Shown one piece after another: positions 11,537 to 22,900 of a DNA stretch of 64,000 nucleotides. Source of the stretch: Bicyclus anynana. Its lineage: Eukaryota > Arthropoda > Insecta > Lepidoptera > Nymphalidae. Every line of letters begins with the position of its first letter. The stretch's first letter is position 1. The notes below the pieces were generated by a model, which had not been told where the DNA came from, made no database searches, and worked only from the letters and a program-made list of their open reading frames with translations. The DNA lies in NCBI RefSeq assembly GCF_947172395.1, contig NC_069093.1, positions 4,809,561-4,873,560 of the forward strand, read 5' to 3'. Position numbers and translations under genes: made by a program.

Positions 11537-12804
11537 CCTGGTACCCAGGAAAACACCACTGAATAGCCTTTTTCATTACATGTAAGTAGAAGTGTTCTAA
11601 TTTTTAAAATAATATGATGAATTTGAGCAGACTTAAAAGGACATCTAGATAGAGCTTGCAGAGCACTCATAGAGTCCGTAAATATAATGGATTTCTTAAG
11701 TTTAGCAAGAAGAATATATTCAACAGATTTAAACAAACCAAGGCATTCTCCAGTAAATACAGATGATTCAGGTGGAAGTTTTATTTTCTGAACAATATTA
11801 TATTGAGAATGAAAAACTCCAACTCCTACTATACCATCTGATGCATGCTTAGAAGCGTCACTATATATATAATGATAATCATTAAATTCATTTTCTTTTA
11901 ATATGTTTACAAACAGAGGAGCTTCAAATTGATTTCTTGGAATATCTGGATTGATTCTAACATCCGGAGAGGTTATTAATGCATTATATTTAATACCGAA
12001 AGTAGGGTAACAATATGTACTATATATTGGCGCTTGTATGGAGCAAAATATTCGATAGCTTTTGATAAGACACGGGGGAGATTTATGGGACCAATACGAA
12101 CAAGTGTCTGTAAATTCCAGAAGGAGTTGGAGTTTATTACGTAAAGGATGATATGAAAATTGCATAGCTTTAAATATATACCTATCAGATAGAAATTGTC
12201 GTCTTAAACATAAAGGTGGTTCAACACACTCTATTTGCATAGCATTGATAGGGCTAGATTTCATAGCTCCAAGGATGATCCTTAAAGCTTTGGCTTGTAC
12301 GCAATCTAATTTATTAAGAGCTACGGCACTACATGGCTGTAGAACAAAAGTGGCGTAATCTAGCAAGCTACGAATTAAGGCATTATAAATAAGACGTAAG
12401 GATGCAGAATGAGCACCCCACCAGACACCAGTTAGACACCTGATCATATTTAGGTTTCTTTCACATTTAGTTACAATATAGTTACAGTGAGGTACTCCGG
12501 TAAGTTTGGAGTCTAAAATAACTCCCAAGAATTTTACCTCAGATTTTACAGGGATAGGATTATCCATATAAAGTACGTTAAACTCAGGAATGATTCTCTT
12601 TCTAGAAAATAAAACCACAGTACTTTTAGTAACCGATAATTCCAGACCATTGAGATTTAACCATTTATTTAATTTAAAAAGGGAAGACGATAAATATTTA
12701 CTTGCATTTTGTATACACTTGTCCGAGATATATAGTAGGAGATCATCTGCGTATTGCAAGACGTTTACGTTTGTGTTTAAAAATATCTCTAAGTCACAAG
12801 TATA

Positions 12805-14059
12805 TCTATACTAATATTATAAAGAGGTAAAGTTTGTAAGTTTGTAAGTTTGTAAGTTTGTAAGTTTGTAACAATTTTTTGAAATGGGGTAATCTTCGGA
12901 ACTACTGGACCGATTTTAAAAATTCTTTCATCAGTAGAATGCTACGTTATCGGGGAGTGCTATAGGCTATATTTTATATTTCTATCATATATAACTACTG
13001 AGATATCGCGGGTTTTCTCTTACAGGTCAGACCGAAAAACTTACTTATTCGCATGCGCTGCCTCAACCATTGCGTATAACTGAAATAAATGTATGGAGGC
13101 TTTTTGAACCTTTAAAAGTTCTACAAAAAAGTCCGCGACACCATATATCTATCTTTTATAATTTAGCAGATATAGTACCTTTAGTACTTTAAAAAATTCT
13201 TTAAATTTTAAACTAAGGTTTACGTCATTATTTACACAACTAAACTTAAATCCTTATCAAAATAAATTATTTAATAATCACAAAGATATTATAGAGATAA
13301 GATTTGCCCTTTACAGTATGTTAATTAGTTATATAGTTTCGGAGATAATACAAAATTTCTGAAAGTCGCAGAAATGCCGCTATATGACGCCCCGCGGTTT
13401 CAATTACGTGGTTCCCGTTCCCGTATGAATATGAGGACCAAACATAGCCTATGACACTCGCAAATAATGTAGCTTTCTATTGGTAAAGGAATTTTCCAAA
13501 TCGGTCCAGTAGATCCAGAGATTACCCCCCGACAACCACGCAAACTTTACATCTTTATAGTATTAGCATAGAAGTCGCTTTGGAAATTATAGTCTTTTGG
13601 TCATTGCACCACGCACAAAAGGCTGGACCAATTTTGCTGAGGGTAGGGATAGGATAGAGGTAGGGAAGGGGTAGGATAGAGGTAGGGTAGGGGTAATTTA
13701 GGGAAAGTGTAGGGTAGGGTAGGGTAGGGGCAAGGTAGAGGTAGGGGAAGGATATGGAACGTAGGGTAGGGATAAGGTAGGGGTAGGGAAGGGTTAGGAT
13801 TAGCGGTAGGGTAGGAGTAAGGTAGGGGTAGGGTAGGGGTAGGGTAGGGGTAGGTTAGGATAGGGTATGGATAGGTTACGGGTAGGGTTAGGGTAGGGTA
13901 AGGTAGGGGGAGGGAAGGGTTAGCGTTAGCGGTAGGGTAGGAGTAAGGTAGGGGTAGGGTAGGGTAGGGTAGGGTTGGGTAGGTTTACGAGCAGGGTAAG
14001 GTAGAGGTAGAGAAGTTTACATCAATTTTTACGCGGACGAAGTCGCGGGCGTCCGCTAG
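12805..14059 (+). mobile_element. Non-autonomous Helitron with G-rich array, inside LINE ORF2
   Basis: Starts TCTATACTAATATTATAAAG and ends with the hairpin arms GCGGACG/CGTCCGC and CTAG. The bases flanking it are A (12804) and T (14060), the Helitron target, with no duplication. A GTAAGTTT run follows the start. From about 13640 to 14010 it is a degenerate array of GGGTAGG units. The 1,255-bp element resembles those at 22870 and 29998. Confidence 0.88.
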
Positions 14060-15935
14060 TACATTATACAGCAATGGACTAAGTACCGACCCCTGCGGTA
14101 GGCCTCTCCATACCAGCCTTGAAAGTTGAGTACCATTGTGTAGGTCTAATTTAATACATCTCTCAGAAAGCATATTGATGATAAATTTGATTAATATTTG
14201 GGGAACATGGAGGTCATGTAATTTATTGTGTAAGACGGAAATCAACACATTATCGTACGCTGAGCTAATGTCAAGAAAGGCCGCAAGAACTGCCTCATTC
14301 TTCGAGAATCCTAACCTAATATCCGAAACAAGTATACTAATATTGTCTATGGTGCTACGACCTTTTCTAAATCCCAGCTGATTGGCTGTCAAAATATTAT
14401 TATGTTCAATGAAAAATTCTAACCTATTTTTAACAAGATGCTCAACTAATTTGGCAAGAACAGAAGAGAGGGCAATTGGACGAAAAGAAGAAACATCAGA
14501 GGCTGGTTTATTAGGTTTTAATATGGGAACTATGATTTGTGTTTTCCAAGAAGAAGGAATGTTACCAGACAACATAATAGCATTAATAACACACAAATAA
14601 TAGTTCAAAGAAGCGTCATTGCAGTTAATCAAGAATGAGTATGTAATACCGTCTTCGCCTGGAGATGAGTCTTTTACATAAGACAACACCCCTTTCAGTT
14701 CGGATAAACTAAAGGGGGCATTAAGGTCTGTATGACTACATGGTACAGAGTAAGGAATACAGCACTGGGCATTATTAAAGTTTGGAACATATGGAGGAGC
14801 CAACTTGTCTATAAATTGATCGGCTAGCTCAATTGGTAAGGTACCTGATGAAGATGAATAGAAAGCCGACTTAAATCTTCTAATATTTCTCCAAACTAAC
14901 GATGGGCAAATATCTGGACTTATGGATTCGCAAAATCGTCTCCAACCCTCAAATTTCTTCTTTTTGAGAAGCTTGCTAGTTGAACGAGCTATTTGGGTAT
15001 ATATTTCAAAGTTCTCTGCAGTCATCACAGAACAATATTTTTTTTCAGCCTCTTTCCGTTGCTTGATGGCTATAGTGCACTCATGATCCCACCAAGGAGG
15101 AAATGGAATTTTACCCTGTCTATTACCTTTTAATGGAAATAAAGTGTTAGCAGCATCAATTAAAATTTTAGTAAACTCATTTGAACATATTGTTTCATTA
15201 CCACCATTAACAATAGGAAGACTAGATATCTTTTGAGCAACATAATGTTTAAATGTATTCCAGTTATCTGGCAGTTTATGCTTTAGTTTAGAACTATATT
15301 GTAGATTAGAATAAGGGCTAGAGATAGGTAAAGTAAGTACAATAGGTGCATGATCACTGCCATAAGTGTGGTCAAGTACACTCCAGGATATCAGAGAGGC
15401 TAAACTTGGAGAGCAAAGTGACAAGTCTGGAGCACTAGGGCCTTCACCAGGGCGAGTGCGTCGAGTTGGAGTCCCATCATTCAATATACATACATTTTGA
15501 GAATCTAAAATATCTGTCATCAATTCACCATAATAGTTAGTGTTAAAACTTCCCCATGATTGATTTTGACAGTTGAAATCCCCAAGTACTAAGAATGGGC
15601 AAGGCAAAGTAGATAATAATTGACTAAACTCATTATATAAGGAAGTGGAAGGGTGAGGTATGTACACAGAAATAATACAAATTTTATTTACAATCACAGC
15701 AATGGCATTAATGCCATCACTGAGAGGAGGGAGAGAAAAAATCTTATATGAAAAAGTGTTCTTAATGAGAATGGCCACTCCACCAAACCCATCAAATCTA
15801 TCACTTCTTACAGTAACAAAACCAGAGATCCTAAAGGGAAACTCTGATTTTAACCATGTCTCAGAGAGACATATAGCCATAGGCTTATATTTATTTATTA
15901 AGTAAATAATATCTGTTTTTTTGCTAACAGCACTC

Positions 15936-17501
15936 CTACAGTTCCACTGAAGGATTTTGTGGTCCATAATTATTAAAGTTTTGGTTTAAAGCTGTCAGTA
16001 AAGAATTGGCGACGTTGGACGGTAAAAAGTTAGTATTTGAAAATGAACAACTAGAATTTGAAAGTAATTTGATAAGTTCCAAAATTATTTCAGCAATAGA
16101 TTGCTGAGGGATTGTATTTGATCTCTGTTTCAAAACATTACCATCAGGCATTTGAGAATTGTGATTATTATATTCGTTGTTAATTGTTTCATGCATGGAG
16201 CGGTCATACCCTCCGGTTTGTTTAGGAGGGGCACGACGTTGAGTGAAAACAGTTTTTTTATGAGAACTGTTAGATGCCATAGGTTCATATGATCCAAAGC
16301 TAGAGGTAGGGTGTTTTTCATCAGACTTGGGAGGAGAGGAAGCTGCTACATCAGCATACAATTTTGATGTTGGAGGGTGGATCTTGGCTGCTTCTGCATA
16401 TGATAAACAGCTCTGGGCCATTGAAATTTTAATCTTTTGCTGTCTTGAGAACTCCGGACATACTTTACTAGTGGCAAAGTGGCGACCGGAGCAATGGAGA
16501 CAGCAAGAGTTTTCATATATAACTGAACATGTTTCTGAGGTATGATCATCACCACATTTAAAACAACGTGGTTTTGATCTACAGAGGACTTTAGTGTGGC
16601 CAAATTTGCAGCAGTTATAGCACTGTATTGTGGGGAAAATATATAGTTCTACCGGGAGAGCTGTGTAACACATGTACACCCTTTTAGGTAGCACTTGTCC
16701 ATCAAAAGTCAGTACTACCATGTTGGTGTTGGAGAATGAAATTTTGCCATCAGTTATATTTTTCTTTTTGATTCTCCTAACCTTGATAATTTGGCCACAT
16801 CCTATAGGAACAGTGATATTTTCCTGAATTTCTTCCTCCGACCATTCCTGGGGCACACCTTTTACAATACCAACTCTTGTAATAGTGAAGCTAGGAATAA
16901 AAACTTTATAAGAAAGAGCAATTACAGAATTCTCAGTGAATAAATTTGCATCTTTATAATTTGTAAAAGCCATGGAAACTCTATTTCTGCCAATACGCTT
17001 TAAACTACCATTGACAATGTTCTTAATGTTAATTTTTTTCAAATCTTTACCAAATTGGATTGGGTGTAAAGTAACAGGGTCCGTTGGGGATGATGTTATT
17101 TTTTGGACGTGAACAGTGAAAGGGCCTGAGTCTGATTCCACATATTTTCTGTTTAGTGGTTTTGTACTTTGTGGAGGGAAGGAGGTCGGTAAGTCAGTTT
17201 TTTCACTATTTTCGTTATTTATTTCAATAGGAACTGATTTATCATCGGAGTCATCAGAACATTTACACTGATCATATACTTTTCCGTCTTTACTTTTACG
17301 TTTTTTAGAGTTGCAATGTCTGCACCTTTTACGGGGTTTACTACGTTTCCGTTCAGATTTAGGAAAGAGACCATCCTCTGTGTCCATTGAGGAGTCCTCA
17401 ATGGTCACATTATATGCTACAGAAGGTGTTTTTGTAAACGTTAAAGGAGGTCCAGGGCCGGTTCCCGGACCGCCGGGATCGTCTGGGGGATCGACCCCCA
17501 T
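15936..17501 (-). CDS. LINE ORF1, zinc-knuckle RNA-binding protein
   Basis: A 521-residue gag-like protein that should coat the LINE RNA. The N-terminal third is charged and low-complexity, with a basic KRSKPRKRCRHCNSKKRKSK cluster. The middle (about 130-270) looks like the RNA-binding fold typical of ORF1 proteins. At about 290-350 come three CCHC knuckles: CYNCCKFGHTKVLC, CFKCGDDHTSETC and CLHCSGRHFATSKVC, the last two with altered spacing. The C-terminus is rich in S, N and Q. The frame is uninterrupted. The start is the first ATG of the open frame, about 180 bases inside the element's 5' end. It overlaps ORF2 by 32 bases. Confidence 0.85.
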   Translation of the reverse strand: MGVDPPDDPGGPGTGPGPPLTFTKTPSVAYNVTIEDSSMDTEDGLFPKSERKRSKPRKRCRHCNSKKRKSKDGKVYDQCKCSDDSDDKSVPIEINNENSEKTDLPTSFPPQSTKPLNRKYVESDSGPFTVHVQKITSSPTDPVTLHPIQFGKDLKKINIKNIVNGSLKRIGRNRVSMAFTNYKDANLFTENSVIALSYKVFIPSFTITRVGIVKGVPQEWSEEEIQENITVPIGCGQIIKVRRIKKKNITDGKISFSNTNMVVLTFDGQVLPKRVYMCYTALPVELYIFPTIQCYNCCKFGHTKVLCRSKPRCFKCGDDHTSETCSVIYENSCCLHCSGRHFATSKVCPEFSRQQKIKISMAQSCLSYAEAAKIHPPTSKLYADVAASSPPKSDEKHPTSSFGSYEPMASNSSHKKTVFTQRRAPPKQTGGYDRSMHETINNEYNNHNSQMPDGNVLKQRSNTIPQQSIAEIILELIKLLSNSSCSFSNTNFLPSNVANSLLTALNQNFNNYGPQNPSVEL

Positions 17502-17685
17502 AGTATAGAAAAGACACTTACCAAATATTTAAATATGTATACTATTTACACAATTTTATATATAAATAAGTAATAATAATAATAAACTAACAACTATTTT
17601 ACACTCTACTGATCCACTTTACAATTATTTATAATCGAAAACCAAAAACACGTCCGCCAAATTAGAAGTTTCCCGCGCTTTTTTT

Positions 17686-17699
17686 TTCTGGCTTTAGTT
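17686..17699. repeat. Target-site duplication of the full-length LINE, right copy
   Basis: TTCTGGCTTTAGTT, identical to 9654-9667. It marks the LINE's 5' end, where the minus strand begins with an A run and GCGCGGGAAACTTC. Confidence 0.85.
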
Positions 17700-17827
17700 T
17701 AGGAGTTTGCTGATTTTCGTGGCAATAATGTTTTTTTTAATTTATTTACAATATACATGACACACGATAGTGTATCAGTCAAGTAGGAAAATAAAAGGCA
17801 CCAGTCGCGCTGTAAGTATATAAAATA

Positions 17828-17833
17828 TTTTAT
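17828..17833 (-). terminator. Possible poly(A) signal of right transporter
   Basis: AATAAA on the minus strand, about 40 bases past the stop at 17872. A second AATAAA lies at 17865-17870. Use is inferred from position. Confidence 0.4.
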
Positions 17834-17871
17834 TTTACTACCTACATGGAAAATAATGTCAAGTTTTATTC

Positions 17872-19936
17872 CTAATAGCCAGCAGGACAATTTATTGCCC
17901 TCACATTAGCTGATTTCAGACTTGTAAGCGTCTCTCTCTCCACGATTACTGTTCGAATGTTGTCCTGAACTTCCTCCAAGCTTTTACCCTTCGTTTCAGG
18001 CACGTAGAAGTAAATGAATAATATCCCGGCATATGCTATACTGGCAAACAACCAGAAGACTGTGAAATGTCCGAACCCATCCTTTATACCTTGGTAGGAC
18101 TTCGTTACAATAAAGTTTAATACGCAAGACATCATAGTGGCCGTGCTCGATGCTGTAGTCTTAACGTTTAAAGGAAACAACTCTGCTTGCATTACATACG
18201 GCAAATTCCCTAATCCCACTGCATATAATATATTGAAACCTAACACTCCAACTAGAGGCAATGATGATATAGAAGATAATGTTTCTTGGCTAACTTTTAT
18301 ATAATCTTGTAAGAAAAAATACGACCCTACTATAGTCAGGGAGACGGCTACGCCGAAACTGGAGATTCCCATTAGAACCCGGCGGCCGAAGTAGCCAGCC
18401 AGGAATGTTGCTGCGATACCTGGAACAGTTTGTTAGTTAGATAGTTTGTTTGTGTAATAGGATTGAGGATGGCTATATCACACTAATATTATAAAGGCGA
18501 AAGTTTGTGTGTAAGTGTGTAAGTATGGTTGTTTCTCTTTTACGCTGCGGCTACTGAAGTGATTTAGCTTAAATTTGGAATGGAAATAGATTTTACTCTG
18601 GATTAACACATAGGCTACTTTTTATCCCGGAGAAATCCATGGTTCCTGCTCATGGACTTGTGAAAAATAGAATTCCACGCGGACGAAGTCGCGGGCGTCC
18701 ACTAGTTTTAAATAAGATGACGCTACAACCTATTGGTTGTATAACCAATACGAACGCTACAGCACTTCTAATGGAGCACAGCATCTATGAAAAGTGTGGC
18801 AAAAATGGGAAAGATTTTCCTTTTAAGTGATTCTGGTGCTAACGCAAAAATCGTCCGAAATTCAAAAAATGGTTAACCTATGGATAACCTTTTTTTAAAT
18901 TACCTAAACAAGGGTTTCCAGGGCGAAGTAGCAGGCGTCCAGAGCTAGTAGATTAACATATGTTCCAAAAAACATCTTTTTAATAAAAAAATTGAACCGA
19001 CTTCAAAATCACAAAATGTTAAAATACCAAGCCAGTGACGTATTAATTAAAGCCGTTTCTGAAAGAACCACGGGAAAGAACTTTCTTTGAATTTTAAAAC
19101 TTTATAATTTTATATAACGTCTTCAGCTATTGCATCACTGTGTTGGCACCGCCCTAAAAGTGATCAGAAGGTAGCACAACGATGTTATTTTTCACTTTTT
19201 AGTTTATTTTGTGATTTTAAAATCGGTTCAATTTTTAGCTGAAAAGGTTTTATTTTTCTGTTTTTAGTAACCTAAGCTAACCGATTTCATGAAAATTGAA
19301 TGGGACCAATATGGAAGGATACTTTTTTAAATAAAAAAGAATTATTAAAATCGGTTAAGAAATAACGAATTTAAGGGGTAACAAACATTAAAAAATTCCT
19401 TTTTTAAGTCGGTCAATAAAATATAACAAATCGAAACAAAACAAAAAAAACCTACAATGAAGGTCGAAACAAACATTTTTTTTTTAAATGGAGCTAGGGA
19501 AATATGGGGATTTTATATTGCTTATTTTGGTACTATTTGTTATCTTTGTTTTTTGTCATGTTATTCTATTTTATAAGTGACTTATTAGTTGTGTCTTTTA
19601 TATTGCATTAGTTTTTTTTTTTTTTTTTTTTCTCGGTATCCAACCAACGGTACCTGTCATGTAGTGACGCCACCAAAAGTTGCGCCAGAATACCAGCGCT
19701 GCAGCAACCGCTGCAGCATTATGCTGAGGCAGTAACCTTTTTAGCTGAAGTAACATTATTATTAGTTTTATAAGTTAAAATAAGTGGCATGTACGAAGAG
19801 ACCGCACACCAGGAAGCCACACTCTGCAGAGTCTTATCGGATGGTGTGCAGTCCCTTTTTAATTTTTTTTTTTTTGTTTACTTAATTTGTATCTGTTTTT
19901 TTTTTCTCAGTTGTATGTACTCAGCTAAATAAAGAA

Positions 19937-19970
<34 letters not shown>

Positions 19971-22900
19971 TCGACGTGCGTCTAACCCACCTGCCCCAAA
20001 CTGCACAAATCCGTATACGATGCTCGCGTAGAGGCCCGATATGGAACTGCTCTGTCTGAATATGATCTCCAAATATGCTTGGATGGCCAAACTGCCCGTC
20101 ATGTATTGTAACACTTTGAGACCTGTGAAACAATTAAGAGGTTAAAAGAGTGCTAGAAAATCTACGAAAAAAATATATATTTTTCAAGATTTTATTATTA
20201 TTTCAAAATCTCTGTGAACAAAATGAAAAGGATAATCATGCAAATTTTGAACATCATATGTTTTCCGTGACTCGATCTTAAGTTTTAGCCAAAAGTACCT
20301 ACTAATATGATAATAATTTAAACATACTCACCCGATATGATATAAATCGCCTTTCTATATTTGGTGTTGGTCACCAATTCTGCAAACGTAGTTTTATTCT
20401 CCATACTTTCCTGAACGTGGCGACGTATTACGTTTATTTGTTCGTCTACCCACTGAAATTTATTTAAATTCAATATTCTTTTAAAATAACTGTAAAGTAG
20501 TTAATTAAGAAGAATGGATTTACCTATAACAGATAGTTTGAGAATTATTTAAAAAAGGTGTCATAATGTCGAATTTTGATTCATTACGTAAACTGACTTG
20601 ACTTTATTTATTTTAAATTGTTCAATCGATTATTATTATCATACCACTTCATCCTTAGTTCCCTTTATTGTCATAAACTCCTTCTTAGCCGCGGCCAATC
20701 TGCCATGCGACAAGTGGTAATACGGGGACTCCGGCACCCATAGACAAATCACAGCATAGAACACAGACGAGAAGAGCACCATAGAGTTGAGCACTGTGTA
20801 GGATACAAACGGCCCTATGCCGTATACAGCCAGGCTTCCCAAATTATTCATGACTTGCACAAGCGTCCCTAGTGCACCTCGAATCTCTTTATCAGCTATC
20901 TCTGTCAGATATATTATTGTGACCTGAAACGGAAGACGCAGTGAATAGGCTAGTTGACACTTTTTTTTAATGGTCTCAAATTGTTTATTATCGTCCTACT
21001 AGATTGAAAAAAAAATATTAAATTTTTTGGATTTTTTAAAAATATTTTTTTGACAATACGAGCCAAAACGCCTGTCGGTCTTTGTCAATCAAAACGATTG
21101 TCTATATTTCAACTGTTTCATGACGTCACTTAACACGTTAACACACTTAACGGAGCATTTGACAAAAATATTAGTCAAGAATTGGTTTGACGTTTAGAAC
21201 AACAAGTAACATTGTGACGTCACAAAATTTTTTTTGACGACAGCGTTTTTGACGTTTGGAAAATTTGAAAAATTCATGTTTTTTAAATTAAGTTTTATAA
21301 GAAATCTTTAACTTTATAAATTAATATCGATATACCTACTCGTATTTCGGAGCCTTAATCCATATACTTACTACACGAAATTAATATTATTTATATTAAA
21401 TTTAATATGAGTCAACTACCCTATTACAATAAAAAAAAATGCGCGAAAATGCAGCCAGCATTTTCTAATGAGTGCAAAAATACCAGCTAATTACTGTTAA
21501 AAGTACCTACTCACTAATTGCCTGTACACAATACAAAGTATGCCAATACAAAGTAGGTATCTAACTAAGTACTTACCTACTTAAATACCTATTTTGTATG
21601 CCTGAACTAAAAAACAATCAGTCAATATACAAAAATAATTAAGATTAGTTTAAAAATGGTTATGATAATGAAATATCATCTTTTATGGCATGGCAAAGAT
21701 AGCCCCAGATGGTTTATTACGATCTCGATTATAACTATTTAAATTATAAGATACTAGCGGATGCCCGCGACTTCGTCCGCGTGAATCTCGATGTAAATTT
21801 TTAACTACCCCTACCTTACCCTACCCTACCCCTACCACTACTAACCTACCCAAACCTATCCCAACCCTATCCCTATCCTACCCCTACCTACTACTACCCT
21901 ACCACTACCCTACCCCTACCCTACCTCTACCCTACGACGATTCGAAAGTACTACGAAACGTTTCATATACCTTACGCACCCCCGCTTTGGTGACGCCTAC
22001 TTCGCAACGGGCCATGCAGCAGAAATCGTAATATTTTAATTACGCCATAACTTCAAAACCAAACGTCCAATTTTAATCATTCAAAGATCAAATATTATCT
22101 ACATAAACTGTACTTAGTGATGATGATTTATTTTGATAAGTATAAATAGAATAAGTAAAACAAATGCGTTTAAATATAGTAATAGTAGTTTTTAAATAAG
22201 AAAATGGTTGTTGTGCCTCACTCGCCATAGATAGGTATAGTGTGTCGCGGACTTTTTTGTAGATATTTATAATATCTACAACTAATTAGAACATTTTATG
22301 GTTCTATCTTTTATAGTTTAGGCAGCGTACGCAAAATAAGTAACTATTCTGGTTGATTTTTTACACCTTGTGTCCGAAAAACCCAAATATCTTACGGAAC
22401 CCTATTTTTTCCAAAATAAAATTTGACCTATGTTACTTGTGGATAATGTAGCTTTCGAATGGCGAAAGAATTTTTAAAATCGGTCCAGTAGTTTTTGAGC
22501 CTATTCATTACAAACAAACAAACATACAAACAAAGTTTTCCTCTTTATATTATTAGTATAGATTAGTATAGATTACTTCTTTATAATATTAGTATAGATA
22601 CCTTCTCTTAAACTACAAAACTTAATCGGCTAAACAAACACTACTTACAACACCTGTAATTCCAGTGGATATTCCGATCAAAACCCGAGCGAAGTACATG
22701 AGTTCCGGGATTTTTGTTAACAAAATCATACCCTGAAAAGTGAAAAATATATGATCTTGTAATGCGCATAATATTTTTTTGGGCCGCAAATAAATAAAAC
22801 TTGTCTTCACCTTGAGAACCTGCTTATAAAGAAGCATAATTTATATGTTATCAGTCATAAAAAGATAAATCTATACTAATATTATAAAGAGGTAAAGTTT

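Larger units (their letters stand above)
9940..15967 (-). pseudogene. LINE ORF2 (endonuclease, reverse transcriptase, RNase H), broken by two insertions
   Basis: Encodes the LINE polymerase. Coding pieces in order: 15967-14060, 12804-11537 and 10468-9940. The endonuclease (first ~220 residues) shows LSETWLKSEF, LGDFNCQNQSWGS and SDHAPIVL. The polymerase shows SFRPIALSS, FLDISSAYDNV, GLPQGSVLSPLLYNV and the catalytic box QYADD. RNase H shows YSDAS, GECLGL, FTDSMSALQAL and PGHSGIPGNERADQLANEA, so its acidic residues are kept. A C-terminal knuckle-like CECGEVGDLNHIFLSC follows. Breaks: a Helitron between the GLPQGS block and YADD, and a 1,059-bp insert inside RNase H. Both removals restore the frame exactly. 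ORF2 starts 32 bases inside the end of ORF1, in another frame, so it is probably made by reinitiation. It is now inactive. Confidence 0.88.
9668..17685 (-). mobile_element. Near-complete I-type non-LTR retrotransposon (LINE)
   Basis: Flanked by identical 14-bp duplications. The 5' end is at the right (17685) and the 3' end at the left, with an A run (9726-9740) and a terminal (GAA)n tail on the minus strand. ORF1 carries gag-like zinc knuckles; ORF2 carries endonuclease, reverse transcriptase and RNase H in one frame. RNase H after the polymerase is a mark of the I superclade. Without its two later insertions the element is about 5.7 kb, a full-length size. Apart from those insertions I see no frameshift or stop in either ORF, so it was probably active when it landed between the two transporter copies. 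Confidence 0.88.

Noticed and set aside
13640..14010. Telomere-like repeat
   Set aside because: Units are GGGTAGG or GGGGTAGGG, not the insect TTAGG, and they lie inside a bounded Helitron.
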